Shown one piece after another: positions 46,922 through 57,625 of a stretch of 64,000 nucleotides of DNA (positions are counted from its first letter, which is position 1; every line of letters starts with the position of its first letter). The stretch lies in the NCBI GenBank assembly GCA_035772785.1, contig JAOCPU010000060.1:1-64000 (forward strand), given 5' to 3'. A program made the translations under genes and the position numbers. The notes beneath the pieces are model-generated. The model had not been told where the DNA came from and ran no database searches. It saw only the letters and a program-made list of their open reading frames with translations. This DNA is from Phlebiopsis flavidoalba. Taxonomy: Eukaryota; Basidiomycota; Agaricomycetes; Polyporales; Phanerochaetaceae.

Positions 46922-48957
46922 TCAGTTGCCATCAGCTGAATGACTCTCCATTCCTCCTGGCGTCGTTGGCGAGTCCCACACCTCGTCTTCAGCCTGCACC
47001 TCTTCAAGCGGGCGCCTCGCGACTCGGGAAAGGACAGCGTCGAGCGCGGTAAAGTTGGAATCATCGGTGGCGAACTTGCGGTGCTTCTTTGGTCGAGTAT
47101 ATGTGCTATTGGGATATCAGTTATGCAACAAGATACCCTGGCACTGAGTCACACCCTCCTTGAAGTCATTGAACTTGACGCGACAGCATTCGCAGTATCC
47201 TGCTTCATGCCCTCGTCGCGCTTTTTGCCAAACGCATTGTCATGGTACTCTCTTGCTCTTCCGTAGAGTCTTGAGAGGGTGTTCTGGGACGGAAAGCGGT
47301 GGACCCATGGTGTTCTCCTTCCCGGGGAGGCGTGAGCCATTAGGTGTTTGGTAACCCGACGGGAAGTGACAACTTGGTTCTCTTATGATCGTTGTCGCGA
47401 AGGGAGGGCGGCAGTCGCAATGAGGCGAAGAGCAGCACCGTTGCCGTCGATGGGTGGTCCCAGTATCGGATGTGAAATGTTTCACGCTGTTACCCGAGGC
47501 AGCGACGTAGGCACCAGAGGCTAGGTAGCCTGAGGCTACTGCTGGGACTCCCCAGCTTCGCCCTCAGGAGATTCAACTTTGTCCAAGAGTCAACGTTCGC
47601 TTGACATTTGTCGACGGAGATTCTGCATCGAGGCTGCACGGCGCAGGTCTCGGGTGTTGGGCGCTGAGCATGAGAATGTAGTTTGGCTCTCTTCGCCGCC
47701 GCTCTGCATATCTCGTATCCTCCGCCTTTTTCTTCTTATGAGCTCCTCTTCCAGTCCCGTTCCTTATCAGCTTGATCAGCTTTCTCGCGTCGTCGCTCGC
47801 TCCTCTCACTCGAGTCGTTATATATTCTATAAGTAGGGAACCCCGCCCCTCGCAGCGCGGATGACAGTGAAGAAGGGCCACGAGCCACCCTCGCTCTTTA
47901 CCGTCGGCGCGTTTTTTGAATGGGGTATTTCCAAGGCGGCGATTGTGGCAAGTTCCTGTCGCATGTCCTCAACAAGGACCCAGTAAGAGCCCTTGCTGAA
48001 GTACAGCCCAGTCGTGGCGCCGATGCTGTGTTGGATCGCGCGCTCGGTCGTTCCATGTAAGCGCTCGGACTGTAGTAGCCGATCAGTGAGCTGACGTTCT
48101 TTCGCGGAGGCACTAGTGGGACGGATAGACGTTGACGGAGGCGTGGCTATGCTGTGGGTAGGCAGAGTCTGACAATCGGTCTAGAACACTCATGAGCTTT
48201 TCAACCGTCCCAAATCTTGATGTCATATCTCGAGTGCTCTTCTGAAAGTCTCGGACTGTCGCAGGTCATCTCCGGCCCTGTGTCGAGGAAGAACAAAAGG
48301 GAATCAAAAGCCTGGCGTAGCCACATGAAAGGAGACTCACCCTGATTTGACTTTGGCGGGGCTCACAAGAGCAGTACTCACCACTCTGCTTTCGAGAGCG
48401 GGGTGTTCTCCTTGTTGCCCAGGGAGCCTCATATGAATTCAGAACAATCAAATGACTGATTGTCTTCTGGAAGAAGTCCTCCGTATGCTAATGAATGGGA
48501 TTTAGCAAGGGGATTATATCTAGAAGCGGCCTAATTACTCACAGCGCCGAGCTGTTCGACGCGTCGTTGTAACTTATGCTTGAGCGAATCCAACTCCGGG
48601 GTGTCGCGTGTCGAAATAAAAAATGGAAATTCCAGCGGGGAACGCACGAGTATACTTGATCTTGAAAAACTCTTCTTCCCGATCTGCGCGTCGTCTCTCT
48701 CGGTCTTCTTTCGAATCTTTTGTACAGCTCTTGCGTGAGTCCTCGGGACTACACTCGAGATGATTCGTGCGCGGCCCTCGCCCTCTTCGCGCTCTGGTCT
48801 CTTCATCGCCTGGGTCCGGGGGGAGTGAGCTCGCTTAGACGCAGAGCTGAGTCTTCTTGACGCTGTTTTGCCACGGCGTGACAGTAGCAGATACATGGTT
48901 CGCAAGTGGTTTCGCCGATAGTAAGAGGAGGTTTCGAGTAGCCGCGATAGTTGCCAT
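46922..48957 (-). CDS. DBF4: DBF4-type regulatory subunit of Cdc7 kinase
   Basis: Activator of Cdc7 (DDK), which phosphorylates MCM to fire origins and is also needed for meiotic breaks. A likely start at 48,957 gives MATIAATRNL and TVTPWQNSVKKTQ, followed by a basic disordered region. PLEFPFFISTRDTPELDSLK and HKLQRRVEQLGA join across an intron to HTEDFFQKTISHLIVLNS (near 48,460). A motif-N-like piece, YDIKIWD then VEKLMSVLDRL, lies near 48,200. The piece SERLHGTTER and motif M, SYWVLVEDMRQELATIAALE (about 47,935-47,990), follow, then WPFFTV- or CHPRCEG-like residues. The DBF zinc finger is EAGYCECCRVKFNDFKE, an intron, and KKHRKFATDDSNFTALDAVL near 47,050-47,210. The end is PTTPGGMESHSADGN at 46,922. 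Several slips occur. Confidence 0.85.
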
Positions 48958-49190
48958 TGAGGGGGTGGTCGACGAGTATGGCAAGAGATTGACAGATCGT
49001 TGGATGACGAGTATAACCAAGAGAGTGCCGCTGACACTGAAAAGTCAAAGGGATCCTGAGAGCTCGGCCGTATGCTAAAGACGGACCAGGCCGTTGGAAA
49101 GGGCGTGTGAGACGGCGTCATCCGGCGAGACGTTACATCCAACCGAACTCGCGTGATGACCGTCACAGTAAACCGTAAACGTGATCCCGG

Positions 49191-49213
49191 ACGCGTGGAT
49201 TTGCACGACGCGT
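49191..49213. promoter_or_regulatory. Pair of MCB-like ACGCGT sites upstream of DBF4
   Basis: ACGCGT occurs at 49,191-49,196 and 49,208-49,213, about 235-255 bp upstream of the proposed DBF4 start. ACGCGT is the core of the MluI cell-cycle box bound by MBF (Mbp1/Swi6 family) in fungi. Single ACGCGT words are frequent elsewhere in this window, so the close pairing and the location carry the weight. Confidence 0.5.
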
Positions 49214-49486
49214 AAAAGTGGTCAATACGATCCGGACCATCGTTGCAAGAGCGTGGTCGAAGATCATGTCCCAAAAGGTGGATCCTTTGTTTCACTCACG
49301 AGAGCAACTGGCGATTTTTTAAAATAACCGAGTCCCTCGCGAATGCGAGCCAGTCCGGACTTAGTTTAGCACTGGCCACTGGCCACACGCCAGATAGAGT
49401 ATTGTCACGTGATCGTGTTAATATAGAGGGAGACCAATGTTACTAGTGAAGTCAGTGCAAGCGCTTTCCCCTCATTCGCACTCGCC

Positions 49487-50516
49487 ATGAATACTCTTGC
49501 ATCGCTTGAATCACGCCCCGAATTGGTGGGATCTCTGCCCTGCCAGAGCTATGTGCAGACCTTTCACATCCAAACGCTTGCCGAAAAGCCCCAGAATCCG
49601 AGTATGGACTCGTTACAGATATCGGAGGCCGTGGTTAGGGTTAACAGGACTCTCCAAAAACGTCAAGATTGACGGACGTAGAATCCTCGGAATTCTTCTT
49701 CATGATACTCACCCCCTTCATCAAAGAATGTCTTTCTCAGATTCAAGCCCAGTCTTTTCTGTGGATTGAATCATTGAAGCCTATTCGACAAATCGGACAG
49801 GTCCGTTCCGCTCTATGACTTGACCTGTATAATTTCGGAGCCTGGAACCATGAACGTGTTGCTAGAGACTCCATGAAATCATGGCGATTATAGTTGACAA
49901 ATTGGTTCTTACTCAGCCCGGATCAGCCTTCATCTCTGGAACGATCGTTAGCTACAACCTTAGTCCAGCTCTGCCGCGGTTGTATGTAAGCTGACACCAA
50001 GCACAACTACAGTTGAGTAATCATGAGCCACAGATTGTTGCCTACACTTCCAAAACGAAAACCATTAGTTCAAGTCCAATGTTCTTACCACCGTGAACTC
50101 CATGGAAAGCGTTCAATTTGACCATGTGTGTGTAGGTCTCTCGTCTCCACTGCATGTGTGGAATATGGAGCAAGAACGGCTTTTTTATACTACGAGGCTT
50201 TGCAGTCAACCAATGAGAAGTGTAATTAATCGCGGAGGTTTTTTATCTGGGCATGATCATGAAGATAGTCAAAAGGTAGTTCCCCCCCACACCATCGCAT
50301 ATCCGTCACAGTATGTACACTTAACCTTCAAAGTTGCTGGTCGCAGTTTTAATTCCATCGTTTCTTCGACCATTGGAACCCATTACGCAGGATTTAGAGA
50401 TGCTCATTTGCTCACAGTTGACACAAGGAGAGTGAGTGGGTAACGCTTATGGGACAAACATTTCCGCATTTTAAGATTATATGGTATAGTACCACAAGTG
50501 GCCGCAGAGCATCTGC
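49487..50516 (+). other. Coding-like fragments, unassigned (possible 5' part of next gene)
   Basis: Plus frames include MNTLASLESRPELVGSLPCQ and SYVQTFHIQTLAEKP at 49,487-49,670, and RLFYTTRLCSQPMRSVINRG with YVHLTFKVAGRSFNSIVSST at 50,170-50,360. They are broken by many stops. They could be a decayed F-box/LRR-type gene or 5' exons of the gamma-tubulin complex gene. I could not decide. Confidence 0.3.
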
Positions 50517-53081
50517 ATGCATTGGGCTACTCTCTGTCGTCCCCCCCCGTGCTATTCACCATCAAGTCTGGCCTTCCTCTCCGAGATTATCGCCTCGATT
50601 CCACCTCCCGCTGGCCGAGATGACATACATTTGCAATCAGCTCCCTTTGGCTTGCGTGCCGCCGAGATATTTAGAGCAATTGGAAGATCTCGCGACGATG
50701 TTTGGCAGGGTGCGTCAAGGATTTTCATCCAGTGCTCTATTATCACCAGCTTAGGACATCACAGGGGAGCTCAAGTCAAGCCGGATGAATATCTCGCTCT
50801 GCCACACCAGACGCACCCGGATTTACTTTCCATGCTCTACAAACGTTTACAAACTTTGCTGGACAACTGCTCATATTTCCGCTGTGATCGCAGTCACTGC
50901 TTCATATTGACCTCGGTGTGGAGTCAAATGACTATCTCGAACGGATATGTGCCGTCGTAGGATATTCCTTTCCCCTCAATTATCCACATCGGTGACAGGA
51001 TCTAGCCCGTCTTACCGGCGCTCGACCGGGTTATTGACGACGAAGCTGTGCACAAGAAGGCGAAGACCTCGTAGATGACGAAACGGAAGGGTTGGACACG
51101 ACACGTATCCCTGCTTCTTCAGTCCTAAATTTGCACAGGAGATCTCTCGTGCTCGCAAATCACTCAGTTACTCCGGACTGCAAGTTCTGACCCGCACAAT
51201 CCTCTACTCATCGTCTCACGAAACCGTCCAAAGGTCCGATGGCTGTGGTCTCATGAGGACATCGAAGTCGCTTGGCTTGGTTCAAACCACCGCAGAGCTT
51301 TGCTCGGATTACCCCGAGGGCAGCCAGGGTCCACAATGTCACAGCTGCGCTTAGCTTGACAAGCCGCGAACTAACCTTACGCGCGCCTACAAATATATTG
51401 ACCTTTGAACCTGGCGCACATCCCGACTCCAGTCTGTGTACCTTCGTCTTCGAATTTGTCCAACCCGTTCAGCTCCTTCGTGAAAGACTTTTCCATCACA
51501 CGACTTTCGCCCCTAACCCCCACGATGAAACAATGCGAGACCTCGTCATGTCACCGTTGGCTGCACACATCAACTCCCTTCGGCTGCTCTGTTGGACACT
51601 TTTCTGCCCGAAACAAACGGGTATCTGGACTTTCGCCGACACCTACCCTCTTACGCTCCTATCTCCTGCTCACTTCCTCACTCATTCAAAGCTCGCCCTC
51701 GAGTCTGCTTTATTTTGTGATGCCCGGAATCGGGTCCGGTCTCGAATGAACAGTACTGTGCGCGCTATGGCATCCCGGGTCCGCCGTTCGCTGTCCAGAC
51801 GGACCTCCTCAGAGCCCAAATCCGACTCATGGGTCGTTGGCCTTGCCCCGACCCTCACCGAAAGCAGCACCTCCCAGGCCCCAGGTGGCTCTGATTTGAG
51901 TTTTTTATTTGAAAACCGTTATAATCGACTCTTCTCGAGGCGGATACTTGTCCCCATACGGCAAATGACGGAGAAAGTCACACCAGCCATTACGGGAGAC
52001 AAGGAACAGCTATTTGAGGAAGCAGAATGGAGGCTCGGCTTTGCTATCCGCGACTTGCCCGTTGGTACTCGTGCACGGTGGTTAAACCCCCGAAGTAAGT
52101 CTTGTTTTATTTCGGCACACTATCTTGCTGTTTACAATCGCCATTAGGCATAGAGTAAGCTTTAGTGGTGCGCAAGATCTTGTACTGTTCTCATACGAAT
52201 TCCAGAGCGATGGACTTCCTCTATATGGACTACCACCCGCCACACCCCCTGGACGTTCTAGTCCCACAGACAACACTTTCCAAATATCATCGTATATTTG
52301 CCTTCAACTTGCGTCTCATGCGAGGTCTGTCGTCATTCAGCTCTCTCATGTTTCGCTGACCGTGAAATGTAGTTGAGAACGTTACGAAGGCGTTATTCCG
52401 AATGGCCAAGAACAATTCTGTTCCACTCTTCGAAACTCTTGGCTCATCACGTCGGCTCTTCCTATACTTTCGTTTTATCGCCAGCTCCTTTGTGACGGTC
52501 GCTCTCTACTTACGTGTATGACGTCGCCATAGGTGGCACATTCGACAGATTCTTCAAAGCTTGACCTCACTTCGTGAGCGCAAACCGGACAGTGCTCTCC
52601 TCGCGTTTTCGGACGTATTCGCTCTCGCGGAACATCATTCAAGAGTTATGGATGATATACTCAGTGCTGTTTGCTAAGATCGAGCCAAAAGGACGTGGGT
52701 GACCTTTTGCGCGGAGCGTTGGGTGTCATACTAGAGTTCGCCATCCTCATGGGCGACCTCCTGAACGGTAACCTACAAGAATACGAAGCCGCCGTGCCTT
52801 TGGAGGACCTGTTTTTTAACGCTTTTCGCAAATAAAATGATCAAGCTGGTCAGTACGCATCGTTCTAGACTTTGTGTCATGCGGCTGATTTGAATGCCGA
52901 AAAGCGCAAGGCCCTGAGAGGATTGGTCGATAAGTCCGCCTCTTTGTCCGAGTCATCTTCAGAGCAGCCCGACATTCACGCCATGTCTGGTTCACTCCCT
53001 CCTGTAGCAGCAAGCCTACATGACTTGCTGACCAGAATCCAAGTTCCGGAGTCATGGAGCACTTCTAAACACAGAGTGTAA
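50517..53081 (+). CDS. Gamma-tubulin complex component (GCP/Spc97-98 family)
   Basis: Subunit of microtubule-nucleating gamma-tubulin complexes at the spindle pole body. Recognisable parts in order are a helical N-terminal piece (DEYLALPHQTHPDLLSMLYK, near 50,790), RRSLVLANHS and KVRWLWSHEDIEVAWLGSNH (near 51,150-51,290), and EAEWRLGFAIRDLPVGTRAR (about 52,020). The conserved GCP C-terminal domain follows: HPLDVLVPQTTLSKYHRIFA, FNLRLMR, ENVTKALFRMAKNN, ALSTYVYDVAIGGTFDRF, LRERKPDSALLAFSDVFALA and GVILEFAILMGDLL. The end is AASLHDLLTRIQVPESWSTS with the stop at 53,079-53,081. The WLW-DxxxAW and late-helical motifs fit the GCP4-6 branch, perhaps GCP5. The 5' end is uncertain and the frame is broken in several places. 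Confidence 0.7.
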
Positions 53082-53565
53082 AGTGGAAGCGAGACGAACG
53101 TTGTAGTACGCGGTACAGCACCAATATGATTATAAAACTATATACAGCTGTACATCTGCTATCTTTGCAGCCCCGATGCGTCAGGTGGAGTCGAGTCCAG
53201 TCCGTACAGAAACACAACAGTAACTCGTACTTCATTCAAACTCATTCCGGAACCGAGGTGCTACAAAACGATTACAAGCCTGTTGGCGACGATGATTGGT
53301 GACAAGAGCATTGAGATAGCATGTGTAGATGAGACGAAAAAAGGCGTGTTGGGGATATCTGAATCGATGGTAAACCGCGCGAATGGCGGATGTATGGAAG
53401 CAGGCTGGGTCGATGATGGATGCATACGAAAATATCGAAAAATACTTGGAAACTATAACGCAGGAACACGACAAGAATTCCGAGCCATTGAGGATCCTGA
53501 GACGGCCCGCAGATGGCCACGATAGACATGTTTTGCATGGGGCGAGGGAGGGAGGGCACAGGTCT
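53082..53565. other. Convergent 3' region between GCP and CDC6 genes
   Basis: No gene is seen. Both flanking genes end here. Confidence 0.5.
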
Positions 53566-55719
53566 CTACGGAGCCGTCGCATCTTCGAAGGCATCCACAA
53601 TAGCGGCGGTCCTGGCTCGAGTGATGCGGCTACGCTCCTTCTCGTAAATGGCACGGACCCTCTTCTTCCATCACGTCTCCGGCATGGGGAGAGGGGCTTT
53701 TGTCTACGATCCCGAGGCCCCGGCAGACTTCGTCCATCCTGACGCCTTCCACAAAAGTGACCTCCTGGTTTTTTTGCGACGCCAGAGATACGCGTGGCGC
53801 CTCCGAAAGAAACTGAACGAGCCAGACCGCGCTTGCCAGACTTGCTTGGGGTAGAGGGGATACTGCTGCTGCCCGGAAAGCTGGAGGCAAACCCTACAGT
53901 CTCCAACAATCCCAGGAGGTCTCCGATTCACTACGCGAGACGGGACTGAAGATACTATTCTCCGACCGTTCGAGAATGGTCTTGTAGTACCCATGAAGTT
54001 GGCCTGCCTTCCACGGCTGAGCTGGAGCTTTCAACCGCACCATGCGACCGTTTGCTCGGAGTGCGAGGGACCGCGGGCTGGGACGGGGGTCGATGGACCA
54101 CCAATGGAAAGACCGGCATCTAGCCGACGTCGGGCCAAGACCATTGCTAGGAGGACCAGTCGTGCTTGAAGTCCGAGTTCACGAACTTTCACTACAGTCT
54201 CGCTATCACTGGCTTTCTTGGCGACTACAGGAGATCCAGCCGCGGATTTGACGTTCGACGCCGGATTGTAGGCCTTCAGGGCAGAAAGAACATGTGCTGG
54301 TGTCACTGGGGGGCCGTACGCTGCTCCAAGGGATTGGTAGTAGAGGAAACCGGGGTGGCGTTGAGAGCAATAGAGATTGCGCCGCGAAGGACTTCGAACA
54401 CAGCGCGCACGTCTCCGGTCAAAGCAGCGACCTTCTTCGTTAGGAGCATCAGGGTGGAGGGGGAGGCAAGAACTCCGACAATGACTCTGACGTGGCATCC
54501 TGTTCGAGCGAGGAAAGACGTCCTTGACATAATTTCGAGTAGCTGAGCAGGGGGTGTACGGAGAGAAGTGCATCGTCTGAACACCAGCAAAGAATTTTGG
54601 GCAGAAGAAAGGAGTCCTTTGGTGGCAGAAGAAGACGATGAAAGGGTATGCGTGTTGGCGATACCAATGAATCGGAGCGAACGGGAATGTGCCTGGGCGA
54701 GATCGAAGAGAGCTGATAGGGCTTGCGACGAGGAAGCAACGTGATCAATTTCGTCGAGAAGGACGATGCTGCGCAAGCCGTAAGTAGCCGACTAACACTC
54801 ATTATTTGTGAACCCACCATTTAGTGTCGAGATCATCCAGTAATCTTTTGATCGCCTGCAGCGGTGCCTCCTTTGCTTTGCGACCCCTGGCTCCTCGCTT
54901 CCCTTGGATAGACTCCTTGTTCAAATCTTCCGCCAATTTGTCATACAGGGGCGTCGATGTCATTCACGGCCATACAGTTGACATTGATAACCGACGCGTG
55001 GGCCGTGGCCAGCTGTTCCTTCATTTCGCCGAGGATGGTGTTGACCAGAGCAGTCTTTCCTGTACCCGGGGAGCCTGAGATGTAGAGAACCGAGGCATCT
55101 GAGGTTTCTGCAGGTACACAGTCTGTTGTAATGAATTCCGAGATAAAGCGGGCGATCACGTCGCGCTCATTCTGGCGCCCCGCCAGATACGCCCGACATG
55201 GTTACACGTCGGACGGAGCAAAGCCCTCACACGAGTGGAGACGGGCTGAATCGAGGAGTGAGGAGTTGGTGGAGGAGTTGCCAAAATAGCGAAAGACTGG
55301 GAGTGATTGTCGTGGGTGTCTTGGGTGTTGTAGGCGACAGACCCACAGTGGAAGTGTGCCTTCGCGGGGCTTTGCGACGATTTTTCTGAGTATGATGCAT
55401 AGATATGAGTGTATAGGTTACTCCACTAGGGCAGAGTGGCCGAGATGGGGTGAGCTGTTCGGTGGTCGACCTGCGCAATGACCCTCGCTCGTGTTGGTGA
55501 ATTGACCGCCTGGGTACGAAGAGGGGGAATATTTTCTTTGTTGCCATCGCCTTCCACAGTCGTAGCAGAATATCTGACACGCTTCGAGGCCGGCGATTGT
55601 TCTGGAGTTGGAGGTAGGAGGATTTCACAGGGAGATGAGGCGTCCGACGACGACGCTAGCGACGACGTGGGCTCAGGGCGTGCATGACGTTTTCCGAGAA
55701 CTGAACTACGAGTCTGCAT
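53566..55719 (-). CDS. CDC6: CDC6 replication licensing AAA+ ATPase
   Basis: Loads the MCM helicase together with ORC and Cdt1 at origins. The start at 55,719 gives MQTRSSVLGKRHARPEPTSS. The disordered N-terminus contains LLPPTPEQSPASKRVRYS, a proline-directed phosphorylation and basic NLS-like site. The AAA+ domain follows: a sensor of entry MIARFISEFITTDC, Walker A in LYISGSPGTGKTALVNTILG (about 55,040-55,090), HASVINVNCMAV, Walker B in SIVLLDEIDHVASSSQALSA (about 54,720-54,775), sensor 1 LRFIGIANT, and LLTKKVAALTGDVRAVFEVL (sensor 2). The C-terminal winged-helix part reads ETVGFASSFPGSSSIPSTPS and TFVEGVRMDEVCRGLGI, ending IVDAFEDATAP at 53,566. Introns and small shifts occur. Confidence 0.9.
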
Positions 55720-55888
55720 AACGTATAATGGGTATCGACAACAACGACGAAGAATTAGAGGAGAATAAGGGAGATAGGAGCTCGCTGTCGCCGACGACGT
55801 AGCGTAGGACAAGCTGATGATGGAAAACGATGGCGGCTAATTAACGCCTGGCGGAGCTTACACGAGTTTGAAAGTCCGATCCGACTCA

Positions 55889-55907
55889 ACGCGTCGCGTC
55901 GACGCGT
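55889..55907. promoter_or_regulatory. Pair of MCB-like ACGCGT sites upstream of CDC6
   Basis: ACGCGT occurs at 55,889-55,894 and 55,902-55,907 within a CGCGTCG-rich stretch, 170-190 bp upstream of the CDC6 start. CDC6 is a classic G1/S gene under MBF/SBF-type control in yeasts. The arrangement (two sites 7 bp apart) resembles the pair upstream of DBF4. Confidence 0.55.
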
Positions 55908-56214
55908 CGGCACGTGTGCGGCGCCTATTCCCAACGGCGCTTATAGCGTTCTCGTCCAAATCGGGGCAAGTGGTTTGGCGGTCTTAGAGTGGGATTTGTC
56001 TCTCACCAGGCCGAGGACAGTTATCCCCCTCCTCGCACGCTGCAAGTCTTCTTCTCACAGCCTTTATGATATAGGGAACAAATGTGCTGCATATGTGCGG
56101 CTGTACTTCGCCCAGCCGAAACTTCCCCCGGCATGGTCTGCTGCCGCACAAAGACTTAAGTACTAGTTCGCGGACGCGGATGTCTCATGTTCTACATCGT
56201 CCGAGCCTTCTGCC

Positions 56215-57373
56215 ATGATCAAGACAGGCACGACCATATCATCCGTGCTTTTCTGTGCGCTATGGACCTCGTCTGTGCCTCTATTGGTCTCGGCTGATGA
56301 TTGCGGAGACAATGCACTTGCACTCAGGTGTGTGTTTCGGGACCCATCCCTCTATCTTAAACCAAACGTCACCTCCTTGCTCAGAGACGACGACGACGAC
56401 AATAATGATAACGGCGATCACTGCACTTCCTCTACTTCCCACCGAAGTCATTACGTCTACTGCCCACCGCCTCAGCCCACACGGGGTCAGCCACGATCGA
56501 CCCGTTGACTGATTCGAATTTAAAGCATCACAGTGGACTCAGTAAAGGTGGGATAGCTGGGGTAGTGCTTGCCATCCGTAAGTATACCTTTGTCTGTCAC
56601 ATGAATGACTACTGAAACGCGATATTTCAGTCTTTGGCCTGCTGCTGCTACTACTGCTCCTGTGCCTGCGCCGCCGAAGTAGACAACGACGGGTACGGCT
56701 CGAGGATGGAGGTGCTGCGACGTTTTATGAGCGCTCAGCACAGTGAACGGAAGGGAGGCGGACCAGAGAACGCAGCGAGTGTAAGTTCCACGCCAAGAGC
56801 ATACGCCAATATCCCGGCCTCTGCCAACTCGCTTCCGACGCTGGACATGTCTACTGTTCCTCTTGTTGCAGCTGCGGCTGTAGGCGCAGGTACTGCAAGC
56901 CGACACTGGAGGGCCGATTCCGGACCACCCCTCCATCGATCGGCTTCGACCTCTTCCCTGCCAAACCCGCATGAAGCAGACGCTGTTCCCTCTCCACACG
57001 ATATCCGAAACCGGGGACCTTCCTCCAACACCGGATCCCCTAAACATGCATGAGCTGGGGGTCCATCGCGCCTCTACAGCTTTCAGTACAACGACGTCTT
57101 CTCATCCACCTTTCTTCTTTCTTCGACCCCATCGCGGAGCTCACACGTGGATCTACCTCGCGCACAACGACGTCGATGTCTAGTACTCTGCATTCCGAGA
57201 TGGCGTCTTACCAAAAACAGCTGGAGGCACACCACGAGAAGGAGATGCAAGTTCGAGACGATGCTGGAGGAAGTTCCCTTCCAATAGAACCTCCGCCAGA
57301 GTACCAGGAGCGGCTGCTGTCGGGGAGCACGAGCGACTTAGGAGAGGTCAGTCATGGAACGGAACCACATTGA
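56215..57373 (+). CDS. Type I single-span membrane protein, function unknown
   Basis: The start at 56,215 gives MIKTGTTISSVLFCALWTSS, a signal peptide, then DDCGDNALALRCVFRDPSLY. After an Asp/Asn-rich stretch, GLSKGGIAGVVLAI crosses an intron (about 56,577-56,632) into FGLLLLLLLLCLRRRSRQRR, a transmembrane helix with a basic stop-transfer. The cytoplasmic tail is Ser/Pro-rich (SVSSTPRAYANIPASANSLP) and ends EPPPEYQERLLSGSTSDLGE with the stop at 57,371-57,373. The PPPEY sequence resembles a PPxY motif that recruits Nedd4/Rsp5-type WW domains. The architecture is like fungal Mid2/Wsc-type sensors but there is no WSC domain. It is divergent from CDC6. Confidence 0.65.
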
Positions 57374-57625
57374 ACCCCGCCACCACCGTCACTCAGTACT
57401 AGATGCCGAAGACAAATGAACTCATGATTTCTGATGAAACGTGTTTTCTATATTCGAGCCATGGACAAACGTTTCGTTTCAGGATTGCCGACAGGACAAT
57501 AATACTCATGGACCAAACTTTTCTGTAGACTTGTGCACCGCCCAGTTGATCTTTCTCACCACGTAATCCAACATAGCCGTTTTTCGGATTGTTACAGGTG
57601 AAACGCTTGGCTCGTTGATGCCATT

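Noticed and set aside
48531..49295. Single 254-codon minus frame as the whole gene
   Set aside because: Only its downstream part (about 48,540-48,700) matches the DBF4 gene. The upstream part runs through the promoter with the paired ACGCGT sites.
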